Notes under the pieces: generated by a model | What the model was told of the DNA's origin: nothing | The model's database searches: none | The model's input: only the letters and a program-made list of their open reading frames with translations | Translations under genes and position numbers: made by a program | Shown: in pieces, positions 1 to 8,177 of the stretch | How the letters are laid out: the number at the start of each line of letters is the position of its first letter | Numbering within the stretch: the first letter of the stretch is position 1 | DNA from: an uncultured Pelagibacteraceae bacterium | GTDB lineage: Bacteria; Pseudomonadota; Alphaproteobacteria; Pelagibacterales; Pelagibacteraceae | Direction of reading: 5' to 3' | Assembly: GCA_902545825.1 (NCBI GenBank) | Contig: CACCHS010000004.1 | Coordinates: 1-54,772 of the forward strand | Length of the DNA stretch: 54,772 nt

Positions 1-517
1 AGGCCATAGATAATGTATTTACAGTATTATACATATCTTGCTTTTTGAGTTCAGACCAATTAATTGCATAACCCTTTTTGTCAAAAATACTTTTTAGATC
101 CTTTAAAATAGATTCTAAATTTGAAAAATTAACTTTTTCTTTAATATCATCGGAGTCCGAAGAATATTTTTTATAATTTACCTCACAAATTCTATAAAGT
201 TTATCCGTAGATATTTCATTTAATATTTGAAAACGGCTCAACCCATTTAATACAATTAGATATCTACCATCCTCTGTCTCATTAAAACTTGTTATTTTCC
301 CTAGACATCCTACAGTATATAAATCAGGTTTTTTCAAATCTCCGGTTTTTTTTGGCTGAACCATTCCAATCAATCTGTGTGATTTCATTGAGTCATCTAT
401 CATTTGTATGTACCTTGGTTCAAATATATTTAAAGGGACTGTGGTCTCAGGAAAAATAATAAAGTTTGATAGTGGAAAGACTGGTATTTCAGAGGGCAGA
501 TTAATTTTATTTTTCAT
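1..517 (-). CDS. LON peptidase N-terminal (substrate-binding) domain protein, C-terminus cut by window edge
   Basis: Reading the minus strand from the ATG at 517 gives an open frame of 172 codons that runs off the left edge. It opens with the LON-N pattern IPVFPLSNFIIFPETTVPLN followed by IFEPRY, then LIGMVQP, VGCLGKI and GRYLIVLNGLSRF, which are typical of the substrate-binding domain of Lon. Alphaproteobacteria carry a stand-alone protein of about 200-220 residues with only this domain and no ATPase or protease part; that is the likely identity, but the missing C-terminus means a full Lon cannot be strictly excluded. A TATAAT hexamer lies 10 nt before the ATG on the minus strand. The role is inferred to be substrate recognition in proteolysis and is poorly known. 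Confidence 0.85.
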   Translation of the reverse strand, partial: MKNKINLPSEIPVFPLSNFIIFPETTVPLNIFEPRYIQMIDDSMKSHRLIGMVQPKKTGDLKKPDLYTVGCLGKITSFNETEDGRYLIVLNGLSRFQILNEISTDKLYRICEVNYKKYSSDSDDIKEKVNFSNLESILKDLKSIFDKKGYAINWSELKKQDMYNTVNTLSMA

Positions 518-641
518 AATATTATAAATTATATTAATCAAATAATATTAGTAAATGATAATTAGGTAGCATTTAAATAATATTAATTTTCCATAAGTTG
601 TTGCAATTAAAAAGATCGCTCATTATAATAATTCAATAAAA

Positions 642-716
642 GCGGGCGTAGCTCAGTGGTAGAGCGTCTCGTTGCCAACGAGAAGGTCGTGGGTTCAAGT
701 CCCATTGCCCGCTCCA
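642..716 (+). tRNA. tRNA-Gly, anticodon GCC, CCA encoded
   Basis: A complete cloverleaf can be drawn. The acceptor arms are GCGGGCG (642-648) and TGCCCGC (706-712) with one G-U pair. The D arm is GCTC...GAGC, the anticodon stem TCTCG/CGAGA encloses loop TTGCCAA (anticodon GCC), and the T arm GTGGG/CCCAT encloses TTCAAGT. The discriminator T713 is followed by an encoded CCA (714-716). It decodes GGC and GGU. The next gene starts 14 nt downstream, so the tRNA and the dehydratase may be co-transcribed. Confidence 0.97.
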
Positions 717-730
717 AATTAAGGAAATTT

Positions 731-1069
731 ATGGATGATTTAGCAAATAAAAAGTGCGTCCCTTGTGAAGGAGGAATACCAGCATTTGATAAGAGTGAGA
801 TTCATAAATATTTAAAAAAGGTTGACGGTTGGGATGTTAAAGAAGACGAAAAAAAAAATTTTTATTTATTTAAAGAATTTAAATTTGAAAATTTTTTAGA
901 AAGCCAATCTTTTGTAAACAAAGTCGGAGAAATCTCAGAAAAAGAGGGTCACCATCCTGATATAGCTTTTGGATGGGGGTATGCAAAAATTAAAATATTT
1001 ACTCATGCTATACAAGGATTAGCAGAAAGTGATTTTATACTAGCTGCGAAGGTCGACAAAATTGGTTAG
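731..1069 (+). CDS. Pterin-4a-carbinolamine dehydratase family protein
   Basis: A 112-residue protein of the PCD/DCoH family, which dehydrates 4a-hydroxytetrahydropterin in pterin recycling. Recognisable parts are KYLKKVDGWDV, the central FLFKEF-like strand, and EKEGHHPDIAFGWGYAKI, which holds the paired His of the active site; THAIQGLAESDF closes the fold. I chose the ATG at 731, preceded by AAGGA, because the frame stays open upstream only across the tRNA gene (642-716), which cannot be coding. Its stop overlaps the stop of convergent purH by 2 bp. An N-terminal segment with CVPCEGG (Cys-x-x-Cys) is often seen in bacterial members. No phenylalanine hydroxylase is visible here, so the physiological pterin is unknown. 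Confidence 0.9.
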   Translation: MDDLANKKCVPCEGGIPAFDKSEIHKYLKKVDGWDVKEDEKKNFYLFKEFKFENFLESQSFVNKVGEISEKEGHHPDIAFGWGYAKIKIFTHAIQGLAESDFILAAKVDKIG

Positions 1070-2601
1070 TGATTAAAGTGACGTGATTTTGAAAAGACCA
1101 GTATAGTTCCAGTTTCATTAGCATATTTTATAATCTCTTTATCTTTAACTGAGCCGGATGGTTGAATTACAGCGGTAACACCAGATTGAACCAAAGTTTC
1201 TATACCGTCAACGAAAGGAAAAAAAGCATCTGATGCAGCTAAAATTTCACCATTTATATCAGAATTAAATTTTTTTAATTTATCAATTGCTATTTTACAA
1301 CTATCTAACCTACTGGGTTGACCAGAGCCTATTCCTACCGTTGTGCCTCTATGAGTTAAAACTATTGCATTTGATTTTACGAACCTACAAATATTGAAAG
1401 CAAAAATTAAATTATTTAATACTTTTCTAGTTGGCTTTAGTTTTGAAACTACCTTAAAATTTTTAATTGAAAATTTAATGTCATCAGAACTTTGAAGGAG
1501 CAACATGTTAAAATCGTTTTTAAAATTTTGTAAATTTTTATTTTTAAGATTGCTCGAATCAATTAATCTAAGATTTTTTTTTCGTTTAAAAATTCTTAGT
1601 GTTTCTTTATCAAATCCATCTGCGATAATTACTTCAAAAAACACTTTGTTAATTTCTTCTGCTACTTTTTTATTAATTTTAAAATTACAAGAAACAATGC
1701 CCCCAAATGCACTTATAGGATCTGATTTAAGTGCAAGTTTAAAACTTTCCACTTTATTTTTTTCAATTGATACACCACATGGATTGGCATGCTTGACAAT
1801 TACTGTTCCTTTATTTTTCGGCAAAGTCTTTGATATTCTTAAAGCAGCAAATATATCGCTGTAATTATTATAGCTTAATTTCTTACCGTTTAATTGTTTT
1901 AATTTATAATCTCCATCAATATAAACCGAGGCTTCTTGGTGAGGGTTTTCTCCATATCTAAGTTTCTCATGTAACTTAAAAGCGAGTGTTTTTTTCTTTG
2001 GAAAACTATTTTCTGTAATATTATTAAAATAATTTGCAATATTACTATCGTAAGAAGCTGTTGCGTTGAATGCCTCGGAGGAAAGTTTTTCTCTCAATTT
2101 CAAACTTGTAGAGCAATTATTTCTCTGCAAATGATGAATTACATCATCATACTGCGAAGTATCAGATATTATAGTCACATCTCTATAATTTTTTGCTGCA
2201 GCTCTTACTAATGCAGGTCCTCCAATGTCTATATTTTCGAGAATTTCGTTATGATTATTTGTTCTCTCTAAAGCATTTTTAAATGGGTAAAAGTTCACCA
2301 CAACTAAATCAATTTCCTGAAAGTTATTTTTAATGGACTCTTTTTTATGTTTTTCATTATTCCTTTTCATTAAAATTCCAGCATGTATTTTGGGATTTAA
2401 TGTTTTTACTCTACCATCAAGAACTTCTGGACTTTTTGTATAATTTGAGATTTCAATAGTTTCAAAACCCAATTTTTTAATTTCTTTGTAAGTTCCACCT
2501 GAACTTAAAATTTGCACATGATTTTTTTTTAAGACTTTTAATAGGTTTTTTAATTTTTTTTTATCGTAAACAGATATAAGTGCTCTTTTAATTTTTTTCA
2601 T
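1066..2601 (-). CDS. purH: Bifunctional AICAR formyltransferase / IMP cyclohydrolase
   Basis: A 511-residue cytosolic enzyme catalysing the last two steps of purine synthesis: formylation of AICAR with 10-formyl-THF and cyclisation to IMP. The N-terminal MGS-like cyclohydrolase domain (about 1-190) begins RALISVYDKK and includes SSGGTYKEI and DGRVKTLNPKIHAGIL. The C-terminal transformylase domain carries KHANPCGV with the catalytic His at about residue 271, then SAFGGIVSCN and SDAFFPFVDG near the end. Length is normal for the family (about 510-540). It overlaps the upstream heparinase-like gene by 4 bp (ATGA), implying translational coupling. folD, at 18247, supplies the folate cofactor pool. 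Confidence 0.97.
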   Translation of the reverse strand: MKKIKRALISVYDKKKLKNLLKVLKKNHVQILSSGGTYKEIKKLGFETIEISNYTKSPEVLDGRVKTLNPKIHAGILMKRNNEKHKKESIKNNFQEIDLVVVNFYPFKNALERTNNHNEILENIDIGGPALVRAAAKNYRDVTIISDTSQYDDVIHHLQRNNCSTSLKLREKLSSEAFNATASYDSNIANYFNNITENSFPKKKTLAFKLHEKLRYGENPHQEASVYIDGDYKLKQLNGKKLSYNNYSDIFAALRISKTLPKNKGTVIVKHANPCGVSIEKNKVESFKLALKSDPISAFGGIVSCNFKINKKVAEEINKVFFEVIIADGFDKETLRIFKRKKNLRLIDSSNLKNKNLQNFKNDFNMLLLQSSDDIKFSIKNFKVVSKLKPTRKVLNNLIFAFNICRFVKSNAIVLTHRGTTVGIGSGQPSRLDSCKIAIDKLKKFNSDINGEILAASDAFFPFVDGIETLVQSGVTAVIQPSGSVKDKEIIKYANETGTILVFSKSRHFNH

Positions 2602-4232
2602 ACAAGTCTTTCAATTTCCCATTTTATTTCTTGTGCTTCATTTTTAACTATACCAGAAACAAGTATATTTTGATTTTCCAAGAAATTATTTTTTTTTCCA
2701 AAAAAAAGACCAGTTTCGTAATTTATATTATACTCTTCTGATTTGAACTTCCAGGCTTCGTTATTACACTCAATAAAAATTGTTTTCTTATCTTGTGTTT
2801 TCATTACTCTTGCTTGGGGATCTAAGTGAAACCTTATTTCAAAATTAAGTTCTTTACCATTTTTTTTTCTTATAATTTTATCTAATCCAACAAATTTATT
2901 TTGATCTAAAAGACATTCGATTTTTCTTGAGTGAATAATCCCATATCTTTTAAGATAACCATCGTGCTCGGCGCTTATAATCCAATGGTTTTTTTTAATA
3001 TTAATATTTTTCCTAGCAACTCTAGTAGTACTATCGGCATATGAAATTCCACTAGATTTTTTAATGAACTGAGTAGAGGAACAGTTATTTAAAATTAGAG
3101 TGCTATGACATGCTGTACTTTTTGAAATTAAATTTAATTGGTGTTTAAAGTTTTGAAAATAGCCTGAATTTGAGACAATTCTTTCACCATTATAAGATAT
3201 TTCAAAAGACAGCGTACCAGCTTGATAATTCTCTGAAAATTTCTTTTCGGGAGTAGCGCCCAAATCTATTGCTAAAGAAAGTTTTTTGTTATTTAAAAAA
3301 GCATAGCCACCTACTTCAAAACTTTCGCTTTTGAAATTATAACCCAATCTTTTTAAATAATTATTAAAATTCGCATTATTTGAAATTTGACTACCATTAA
3401 ATAAGAATGTTGCTGCAGAGTCTTTACTAGTTAAATTATAAGCTTGGCCTAAATGATAAATAATTTCATCTAGATATTCTGGAATATCGTTTTGGGATTC
3501 TTTCAACCATTCTCTAATCAAAATAAAATATTTTAGAAAAAGAGTAAGTTGCCGCAAATTTCTTGATTTGGGGAAGCCATATCTATCAAATGTATTGTTA
3601 ATAATTCGCTTTAAAAGACTCAAACCATAATTAAGAAATTTTGTTTTATCATTAAATGATACACCTGCTAATATTATCGCGGCACATCCAATTATTTTAT
3701 CATCAATTTTTTCTGATCGATCAATCTCATTAATAAGATGATTAACTTGTTTTTTAATTAAATAATCAAATTCATTTTTATAAATTTCATCACTACCCTC
3801 ATATGTTATTTTTGTGTTTGAAATCCAGGATATTATTCTTTTAGATAATAAGTCGATTTCCCAGCTATAAGCATTATAGTTGTGATACTTTTTAAACCAT
3901 TTAAGTAAAATGTTTTGTACATCTTTCTTTGATGAATTAAGATCAAGTGTGAACAACCAGAAAAACCCGTGTAATTTTTTAAAATCTTTTTTTGAAACTT
4001 TATTATCTGACCACACGTTATTAAGCGAAAAATCACTAATATTTTTTCTATTTTTAGAATACTTTATAATTCCATCTAAAAGACTTGGACTAGGCTTGTA
4101 ATCTAAATGATTAGAGTCAATTTTAGATATCTTATTATTATAAATGTTAGACTTTAAGTAAATTTTTCTTAATTCCGTGAAAATGAAAAAAAAAAATTGA
4201 TTAATATAAATTAATGAATTTTTTAAAAGCAT
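2598..4232 (-). CDS. Heparinase II/III-like family protein
   Basis: A 544-residue protein. The middle and C-terminal part matches the heparinase II/III-like fold: SFEVGGYAFLNNKKLSLAID, the beta-sandwich segment GTLSFEISYNGERIVSNSGY, then STACHSTLILNN with the conserved His, and HDGYLKRYGIIHSRKI. The N-terminal 250 residues are helical, as in alginate-lyase-like toroids, and contain WLFTLDLN and WEIDLLSKRIISWI. In many alphaproteobacteria a heparinase-like gene sits directly upstream of purH, as here. The natural substrate is not known; a role in cell-envelope polysaccharide turnover is inference. No clear signal peptide is visible, although the first 25 residues are rather hydrophobic (INQFFFFIF). 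Confidence 0.85.
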   Translation of the reverse strand: MLLKNSLIYINQFFFFIFTELRKIYLKSNIYNNKISKIDSNHLDYKPSPSLLDGIIKYSKNRKNISDFSLNNVWSDNKVSKKDFKKLHGFFWLFTLDLNSSKKDVQNILLKWFKKYHNYNAYSWEIDLLSKRIISWISNTKITYEGSDEIYKNEFDYLIKKQVNHLINEIDRSEKIDDKIIGCAAIILAGVSFNDKTKFLNYGLSLLKRIINNTFDRYGFPKSRNLRQLTLFLKYFILIREWLKESQNDIPEYLDEIIYHLGQAYNLTSKDSAATFLFNGSQISNNANFNNYLKRLGYNFKSESFEVGGYAFLNNKKLSLAIDLGATPEKKFSENYQAGTLSFEISYNGERIVSNSGYFQNFKHQLNLISKSTACHSTLILNNCSSTQFIKKSSGISYADSTTRVARKNINIKKNHWIISAEHDGYLKRYGIIHSRKIECLLDQNKFVGLDKIIRKKNGKELNFEIRFHLDPQARVMKTQDKKTIFIECNNEAWKFKSEEYNINYETGLFFGKKNNFLENQNILVSGIVKNEAQEIKWEIERLV

Positions 4233-4233
4233 A

Positions 4234-4893
4234 TTACCCAGTTCTCAAAGCATCAATATTTTTTTTTATATCACCGTTGTTATTTTTGAATATAGTTGTT
4301 CCAGATACAAGAATATTTGCTCCAGCTTTTTTAACTAATTTAGAGTTATCAAAATCTATACCACCATCAACCTCTATATCGAAAGTAAGTTTTTTTTCTT
4401 TTCTAAGTTTTGATAGATCTTCAATCTTATCTAGAATTTCCGGCATAAATTTCTGGCCACCAAAACCTGGATGTACACTCATAACTAAAACAAGATCTAT
4501 TTTATCCAAGAAGTCTTTAACTAAATCAATTGAAGTTTGCGGATTTAAAGATACTCCAACTTTTTTTTTCAATTTTTTAATAAGACTGATTGTTTCATTC
4601 ATGCTTTCAGTTGCTTCGGGGTGAAATGTAATTATATCCGCACCTGCATTAGAAAAACTCTCAATATATTTATGAACTGGCGAAATCATTAGATGAACAT
4701 CAAATATTAGATTAGTATGTTTTCTTAAAGATTTTATCACCGGGGGTCCAATTGTTAAATTTGGCACAAAGTGCCCATCCATTACATCTACATGAATCAT
4801 GTCAGCCCCCGCATCTTCAAGTTTTTTAATTTCAAGACTAAGCTGACTAAAATCAGCAGATAATATTGAGGGTGAAATTTTAATTTTTTGCAT
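4234..4893 (-). CDS. rpe: Ribulose-phosphate 3-epimerase
   Basis: A 219-residue TIM-barrel enzyme interconverting ribulose-5-phosphate and xylulose-5-phosphate in the pentose phosphate pathway. Family motifs are complete: ISPSILSADF at residues 5-14, HVDVMDGHFVPNLTIGPPV, FDVHLMI, LVLVMSVHPGFGGQKF and EVDGGI, followed by the phosphate-binding ANILVSGTTIF. Metal-binding His and Asp residues are present. It ends 1 bp before the heparinase-like start, so rpe, the heparinase gene and purH form one minus-strand operon. Length is standard. Confidence 0.96.
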   Translation of the reverse strand: MQKIKISPSILSADFSQLSLEIKKLEDAGADMIHVDVMDGHFVPNLTIGPPVIKSLRKHTNLIFDVHLMISPVHKYIESFSNAGADIITFHPEATESMNETISLIKKLKKKVGVSLNPQTSIDLVKDFLDKIDLVLVMSVHPGFGGQKFMPEILDKIEDLSKLRKEKKLTFDIEVDGGIDFDNSKLVKKAGANILVSGTTIFKNNNGDIKKNIDALRTG

Positions 4894-4937
4894 TGATAAC
4901 TTTAACTAGTAGTATCAATAAAATTTTTTAATTTGAA

Positions 4938-5288
4938 TTAATTTTTACCGAAAATTTGATAAATTTGGATTGCAATTTCGCTTTCCAATGGAAAAGATAG
5001 CATACCCATTACAGAATAACCCAGCAGATATGGAAAAAGATAAAATCTAAACATGTAAAAAAACCATGCGACATATAGTGGAACTAGGGGTCTTACAATG
5101 AAAGATGGAGTTATAAACCTAAACAGATTTATTAAGGGATCTGTCAATTTTACAAAAACCTTCATAAAAAAAAAGTTCGAGTCTTCCCTTTGAAATATAT
5201 TCATTGCAACTCTACCAATGAGTGTCCACATAATTACTCCCATTACATAATCAATTAGATATACTAAGGGATGAAAGTTAGCAGACAT
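4938..5288 (-). CDS. YggT-like integral membrane protein
   Basis: A 116-residue membrane protein. It has a first hydrophobic helix (LVYLIDYVMGVIMWTLIG), a short loop, the phrase KLTDPLINLFRFITPSF, which resembles the YggT family signature (TEPxLxPxRRxxP), and a second helix VPLYVAWFFYMFRFY. A good ribosome site (AAGGA) lies about 7 nt upstream of the ATG. YggT proteins have been linked to osmotic tolerance, cell shape and envelope function, but no biochemical role is settled. A more canonical YggT copy is present at 17950-18243, so this window carries two members. The gene follows the symporter pair but is separated from it by a hairpin. Confidence 0.7.
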   Translation of the reverse strand: MSANFHPLVYLIDYVMGVIMWTLIGRVAMNIFQREDSNFFFMKVFVKLTDPLINLFRFITPSFIVRPLVPLYVAWFFYMFRFYLFPYLLGYSVMGMLSFPLESEIAIQIYQIFGKN

Positions 5289-5308
5289 AACGTCCTTGAT
5301 TTGAAGTT

Positions 5309-5334
5309 AAAGGGGCGAAATAATTCGCCCCTTT
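5309..5334 (-). terminator. Hairpin between symporter and yggT-like gene, probable terminator
   Basis: A perfect 11-bp inverted repeat, AAAGGGGCGAA (5309-5319) and TTCGCCCCTTT (5324-5334), with a 4-nt loop. It lies 14 nt past the stop of the large symporter subunit on the minus strand. The T run after the stem is short on the minus strand (CCCCTTTAAC), so termination may be partial or the hairpin may stabilise the upstream mRNA. It is one of the few GC-rich spots in this region. Confidence 0.65.
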
Positions 5335-5348
5335 AAAAATAGATTTAA

Positions 5349-7169
5349 TTAGTGTTGTTTGCCAAGTACTGTTTTACCGCTTGGTACACGTACTTCGTCA
5401 ACCATTCTCTGTGTAGCTGCATCTGGTGCTTTAGTCATTAAACTTACCACAACCATTGAAACTAAACTTACTAATGATCCAACAATACCGAATGTTAATT
5501 GTGTAACACCCCAGAATCCTGCTCCACCAGTTCGTACCCAAATTAAGTACGCTGTTCCTGAAGCTAGACCAAGAAGCATTCCAGCAACTGCACCCTGTGC
5601 ATTAGCTCTCTTCCACCATACACCAAGTACAAGTGGGAAGAATAACCCTGACATTGCAAAGTCAAAAGCCCAGATAACCGAACCTAAGATACCTTGAATT
5701 TCAAGAGCTGCAATTGTTGCTCCAGCAAAACCAATTACTACAAGTAATACCCTTGCAACAATTAATCTTTTTGCTGTTTCCGCTTTAGGATCAATGATCT
5801 TATAGTATAAGTCATGAGATAAAGCGTTCGCAATTGCTAAAACTAATCCATCAGCAGTAGACATAGCAGCAGCCATACCACCTGCAGCAACTAGTCCTGA
5901 AATTACATAAGGTAATCCAGCTATTTCTGGTGTTGCTAATACAACGGCTTTACCACCCATGAAAAACTCGTTTAACTCAAGAGTTCCATTTCCGTTAAAG
6001 TCGCTAACAAACATTAAGTTTGCTTGGTTCCAGTTTTGGTACCAGTCTAATGCTTGAACATCAGCAATTGATTTACCAATAATTCCAGTTGCTAAGTTTG
6101 GATCCATTAATGAAAGCTTAGATAATGTAGCTAACATCGGCGCTGAAGAATATAATAGGAAGATAAAGAATAATGACCAACCTACCGATCTTCTAGCTGA
6201 TTTAACACTTGGAGTAGTAAAGTATCTCATCATAACGTGAGGTAATGAAGCTGTTCCAGCCATCATACAAACCGCTAATGAAATAAATTTCCAAGGTGTT
6301 GTGTTTACATCCGAGTGAGCTTTAGTTATTCCAGCTAAACCTTTTGGTACTGTAGCTAAATCAGCTGCAGAGTTTTTAACAGTTCCTAGACCAAACTGAG
6401 ACTCAAGTTCAGAAATTCTAGCAACTTCATCTGCTAACATAAAGTGCGGAAATACACCAGCACCTAATTTGTTACTGATCCAGAATACAGGTAACAAGTA
6501 TGCAATAATCAATACAATGTATTGTGCAACTTGTGTCCAAGTAACTGCTCTCATTCCACCTAGCATAGAGCACATTAAAATACTCGCTAGACCAACATAA
6601 ACTGCAATCCCAAAAGGAATATCTAATGCAACTGATGCAATAGTTCCTGTTGCATTGATCTGTGCAGTCACGTAAGTGAATGAAGCAACCGTTAGTACTA
6701 ATACAGCACATAGTCTTGCCGCGTTACCACCGTATCTTGTACCAATGAAATCTGGCACAGTATAGCAACCAAACTTTCTTAAGTAAGGTGCAAGCAGTGA
6801 TGCTACAAGAACGTATCCACCAGTCCATCCAACTAAAAGCGCCATATAACCATAACCTTTGAAGTAGATACCACCAGCCATTGCAACAAACGATGCTCCT
6901 GACATCCAGTCAGCAGCAGTTGCCATACCGTTAAATACTGTTGGAACCTGTCTTCCAGCTACATAATACGCATCAACTTGAAGTGTTCTAGATAGATAAC
7001 CAATTAGTGCATAAATTAAAACTGTAAATGCCACAAAAAATATTCCTATTAATTTTGCAGACATTCCAGCTTGTTCAGCTATTGCCATTAAGATTATGAA
7101 TACAAGGAAACCCCCTGTGTATGTTCCATAAATCTTAGGCAAGTTGTCTATAAATTTACCTTTAAACAT
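5349..7169 (-). CDS. Sodium:solute symporter, large subunit (acetate/monocarboxylate type)
   Basis: A 606-residue polytopic membrane protein of the SSS family, with about 13-14 hydrophobic helices. Motifs seen: VDAYYVAGRQVP, NGMATAADWMSGASFVAMAG, YTVPDFIGTRYG, VTAQINATGT, LPHVMMRYFTTP and AAAMSTADGLVLAIANALSHDLY. This pattern with a small DUF4212 partner matches the two-subunit Na+/solute symporters related to ActP. A 12-residue EF-hand-like loop (DFNGNGTLELNE, about residues 390-401) sits in a soluble segment. The start codon overlaps the stop of the small subunit by 1 bp. acs lies about 0.7 kb away across one divergent gene, which favours acetate or a similar short acid as substrate; this is inference. 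Its codon use is noticeably more GC-rich than the neighbours, as expected for a highly expressed gene. Confidence 0.92.
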   Translation of the reverse strand: MFKGKFIDNLPKIYGTYTGGFLVFIILMAIAEQAGMSAKLIGIFFVAFTVLIYALIGYLSRTLQVDAYYVAGRQVPTVFNGMATAADWMSGASFVAMAGGIYFKGYGYMALLVGWTGGYVLVASLLAPYLRKFGCYTVPDFIGTRYGGNAARLCAVLVLTVASFTYVTAQINATGTIASVALDIPFGIAVYVGLASILMCSMLGGMRAVTWTQVAQYIVLIIAYLLPVFWISNKLGAGVFPHFMLADEVARISELESQFGLGTVKNSAADLATVPKGLAGITKAHSDVNTTPWKFISLAVCMMAGTASLPHVMMRYFTTPSVKSARRSVGWSLFFIFLLYSSAPMLATLSKLSLMDPNLATGIIGKSIADVQALDWYQNWNQANLMFVSDFNGNGTLELNEFFMGGKAVVLATPEIAGLPYVISGLVAAGGMAAAMSTADGLVLAIANALSHDLYYKIIDPKAETAKRLIVARVLLVVIGFAGATIAALEIQGILGSVIWAFDFAMSGLFFPLVLGVWWKRANAQGAVAGMLLGLASGTAYLIWVRTGGAGFWGVTQLTFGIVGSLVSLVSMVVVSLMTKAPDAATQRMVDEVRVPSGKTVLGKQH

Positions 7170-7432
7170 TAGTCATCCTCCTTTTCAGAATAGCCGAACT
7201 CTTCATCAATCTTTTCTTGTCTTCCCGCAAACCAAAAAATTAGTATTACGAAAATTCCAAGAGAACCTTGACATGTAAACCAGTACGTTAAAGGATATCC
7301 AAATGGTCTAATGTTAGATTCTTGCATTTCGGCTCCGAAGAAAAAGATGCCAATTGAGAAAACAAACCAAATTGCTAATGTTACAAAAAGCAATCCCCTG
7401 GTTTTTTCCCAGTGTTGTTGTTGTTTTGACAT
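7169..7432 (-). CDS. Sodium/solute symporter small subunit (DUF4212)
   Basis: An 87-residue protein with two transmembrane helices, LLFVTLAIWFVFSIGIFFFG and a second around GSLGIFVILIFWFAG. Between them is the family phrase IRPFGYPLTYWFTCQGSLG. The C-terminus is charged (RQEKIDEEFGYSEKEDD). DUF4212 proteins are always found beside an SSS large subunit and are thought to be needed for its assembly or activity. A strong ribosome site (AGGGAGG, the complement of 7441-7447) precedes the ATG. This is the promoter-proximal gene of the symporter operon. Confidence 0.92.
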   Translation of the reverse strand: MSKQQQHWEKTRGLLFVTLAIWFVFSIGIFFFGAEMQESNIRPFGYPLTYWFTCQGSLGIFVILIFWFAGRQEKIDEEFGYSEKEDD

Positions 7433-7503
7433 TTTTTTGCCTCCCTATAGGTTAAAAGATGAAACTTTACTCAAAATGAAGTAGATTGAAAGACTTAATA
7501 TGA

Positions 7504-7532
7504 TCGAAAATAGGGGTTTTTTGTCGTATAAT
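7504..7532 (+). promoter_or_regulatory. Candidate sigma-70 promoter for the 7551 gene
   Basis: A perfect -10 hexamer TATAAT lies at 7527-7532. TCGAAA at 7504-7509 (4 of 6 against TTGACA) is spaced 17 bp from it. Transcription would begin near 7539, leaving a leader of about 12 nt. This is a prediction from sequence alone in an AT-rich region where TATAAT occurs by chance fairly often. Confidence 0.4.
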
Positions 7533-7550
7533 ACAACCAGAGGTATATAA

Positions 7551-8177
7551 ATGGTGTTAAAGTACAAATTTAATTTAAAGGATATATCTCTAGAGGATTT
7601 TAAGGTTTATTTTTTAGCTTTATTTAAATCTATCCTACCTAAAAAAAAAATTAAAAATTTATCTGATTTAGAAACCTTTATTCAAAAAAAATCAGCCTGG
7701 GTTTCTCAAGTTACACTTTATAGCTATCTTAAAACAAGAATGGGAACTAAATATGTGCTTCACTTTGATAATGAGAAACTATTATCATCGATAAACAAAG
7801 CTAAATGGAATATTTATTCTGTAGCGCTTCAAGATTTAACTTTTTTTAGTTTCTCTTATCTAAATGTTTTTTTTAATTATGATGATATAATTAAATCAAA
7901 AGATATTTTTTTTTCAATTTTAGATAGAGAAAAAATTAATGGAATGCCAGACGATGTTTTCAATAGTGCTAAAAAATCCTTTGAGGATAGGTTTCAAAAA
8001 GTTGATTGGAAAAAATATTACAACAGTTTACCTTTTAACGAAAGCGCATTAGCTTTATATCACTGGGCCCCAATAGCTGATGAATTAAAAACTCTAGATA
8101 GAAAAATTGTTCTTAATTCAATGATTTTAAAGTGGGATAATATTAAAGACGAATTTACAAGACTTATAAATATTTAA
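7551..8177 (+). CDS. Conserved hypothetical protein, function unknown
   Basis: A 208-residue soluble protein I cannot place in a characterised family. It has no signal peptide and no membrane segment. Visible pieces are [35 protein letters not shown] and [20 protein letters not shown], with many aromatic and lysine residues. The combination of a KTRMGT-like segment and a late HWAP motif suggests a conserved, probably alphaproteobacterial family, but that is an impression. It is divergent from the symporter operon and convergent with acs, overlapping the acs stop by 4 bp. A role linked to acetate use is possible from position only. Confidence 0.75.
   Translation: MVLKYKFNLKDISLEDFKVYFLALFKSILPKKKIKNLSDLETFIQKKSAWVSQVTLYSYLKTRMGTKYVLHFDNEKLLSSINKAKWNIYSVALQDLTFFSFSYLNVFFNYDDIIKSKDIFFSILDREKINGMPDDVFNSAKKSFEDRFQKVDWKKYYNSLPFNESALALYHWAPIADELKTLDRKIVLNSMILKWDNIKDEFTRLINI

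Noticed and set aside
642..716. Integration site at the tRNA-Gly 3' end
   Set aside because: No direct repeat of the tRNA 3' end or integrase gene was found nearby.
656..730. Open frame extending the dehydratase gene upstream through the tRNA
   Set aside because: Positions 642-716 form a complete tRNA-Gly, and an ATG with an AAGGA site at 731 gives the normal protein.
1505..1864. 119-codon plus-strand frame within purH
   Set aside because: Antisense to conserved PurH sequence and composed mainly of Leu, Phe and Ser, as expected for a complement of A-rich coding DNA.
4214..4624. 136-codon plus-strand frame over rpe
   Set aside because: Complement of a well-conserved rpe; no independent features.
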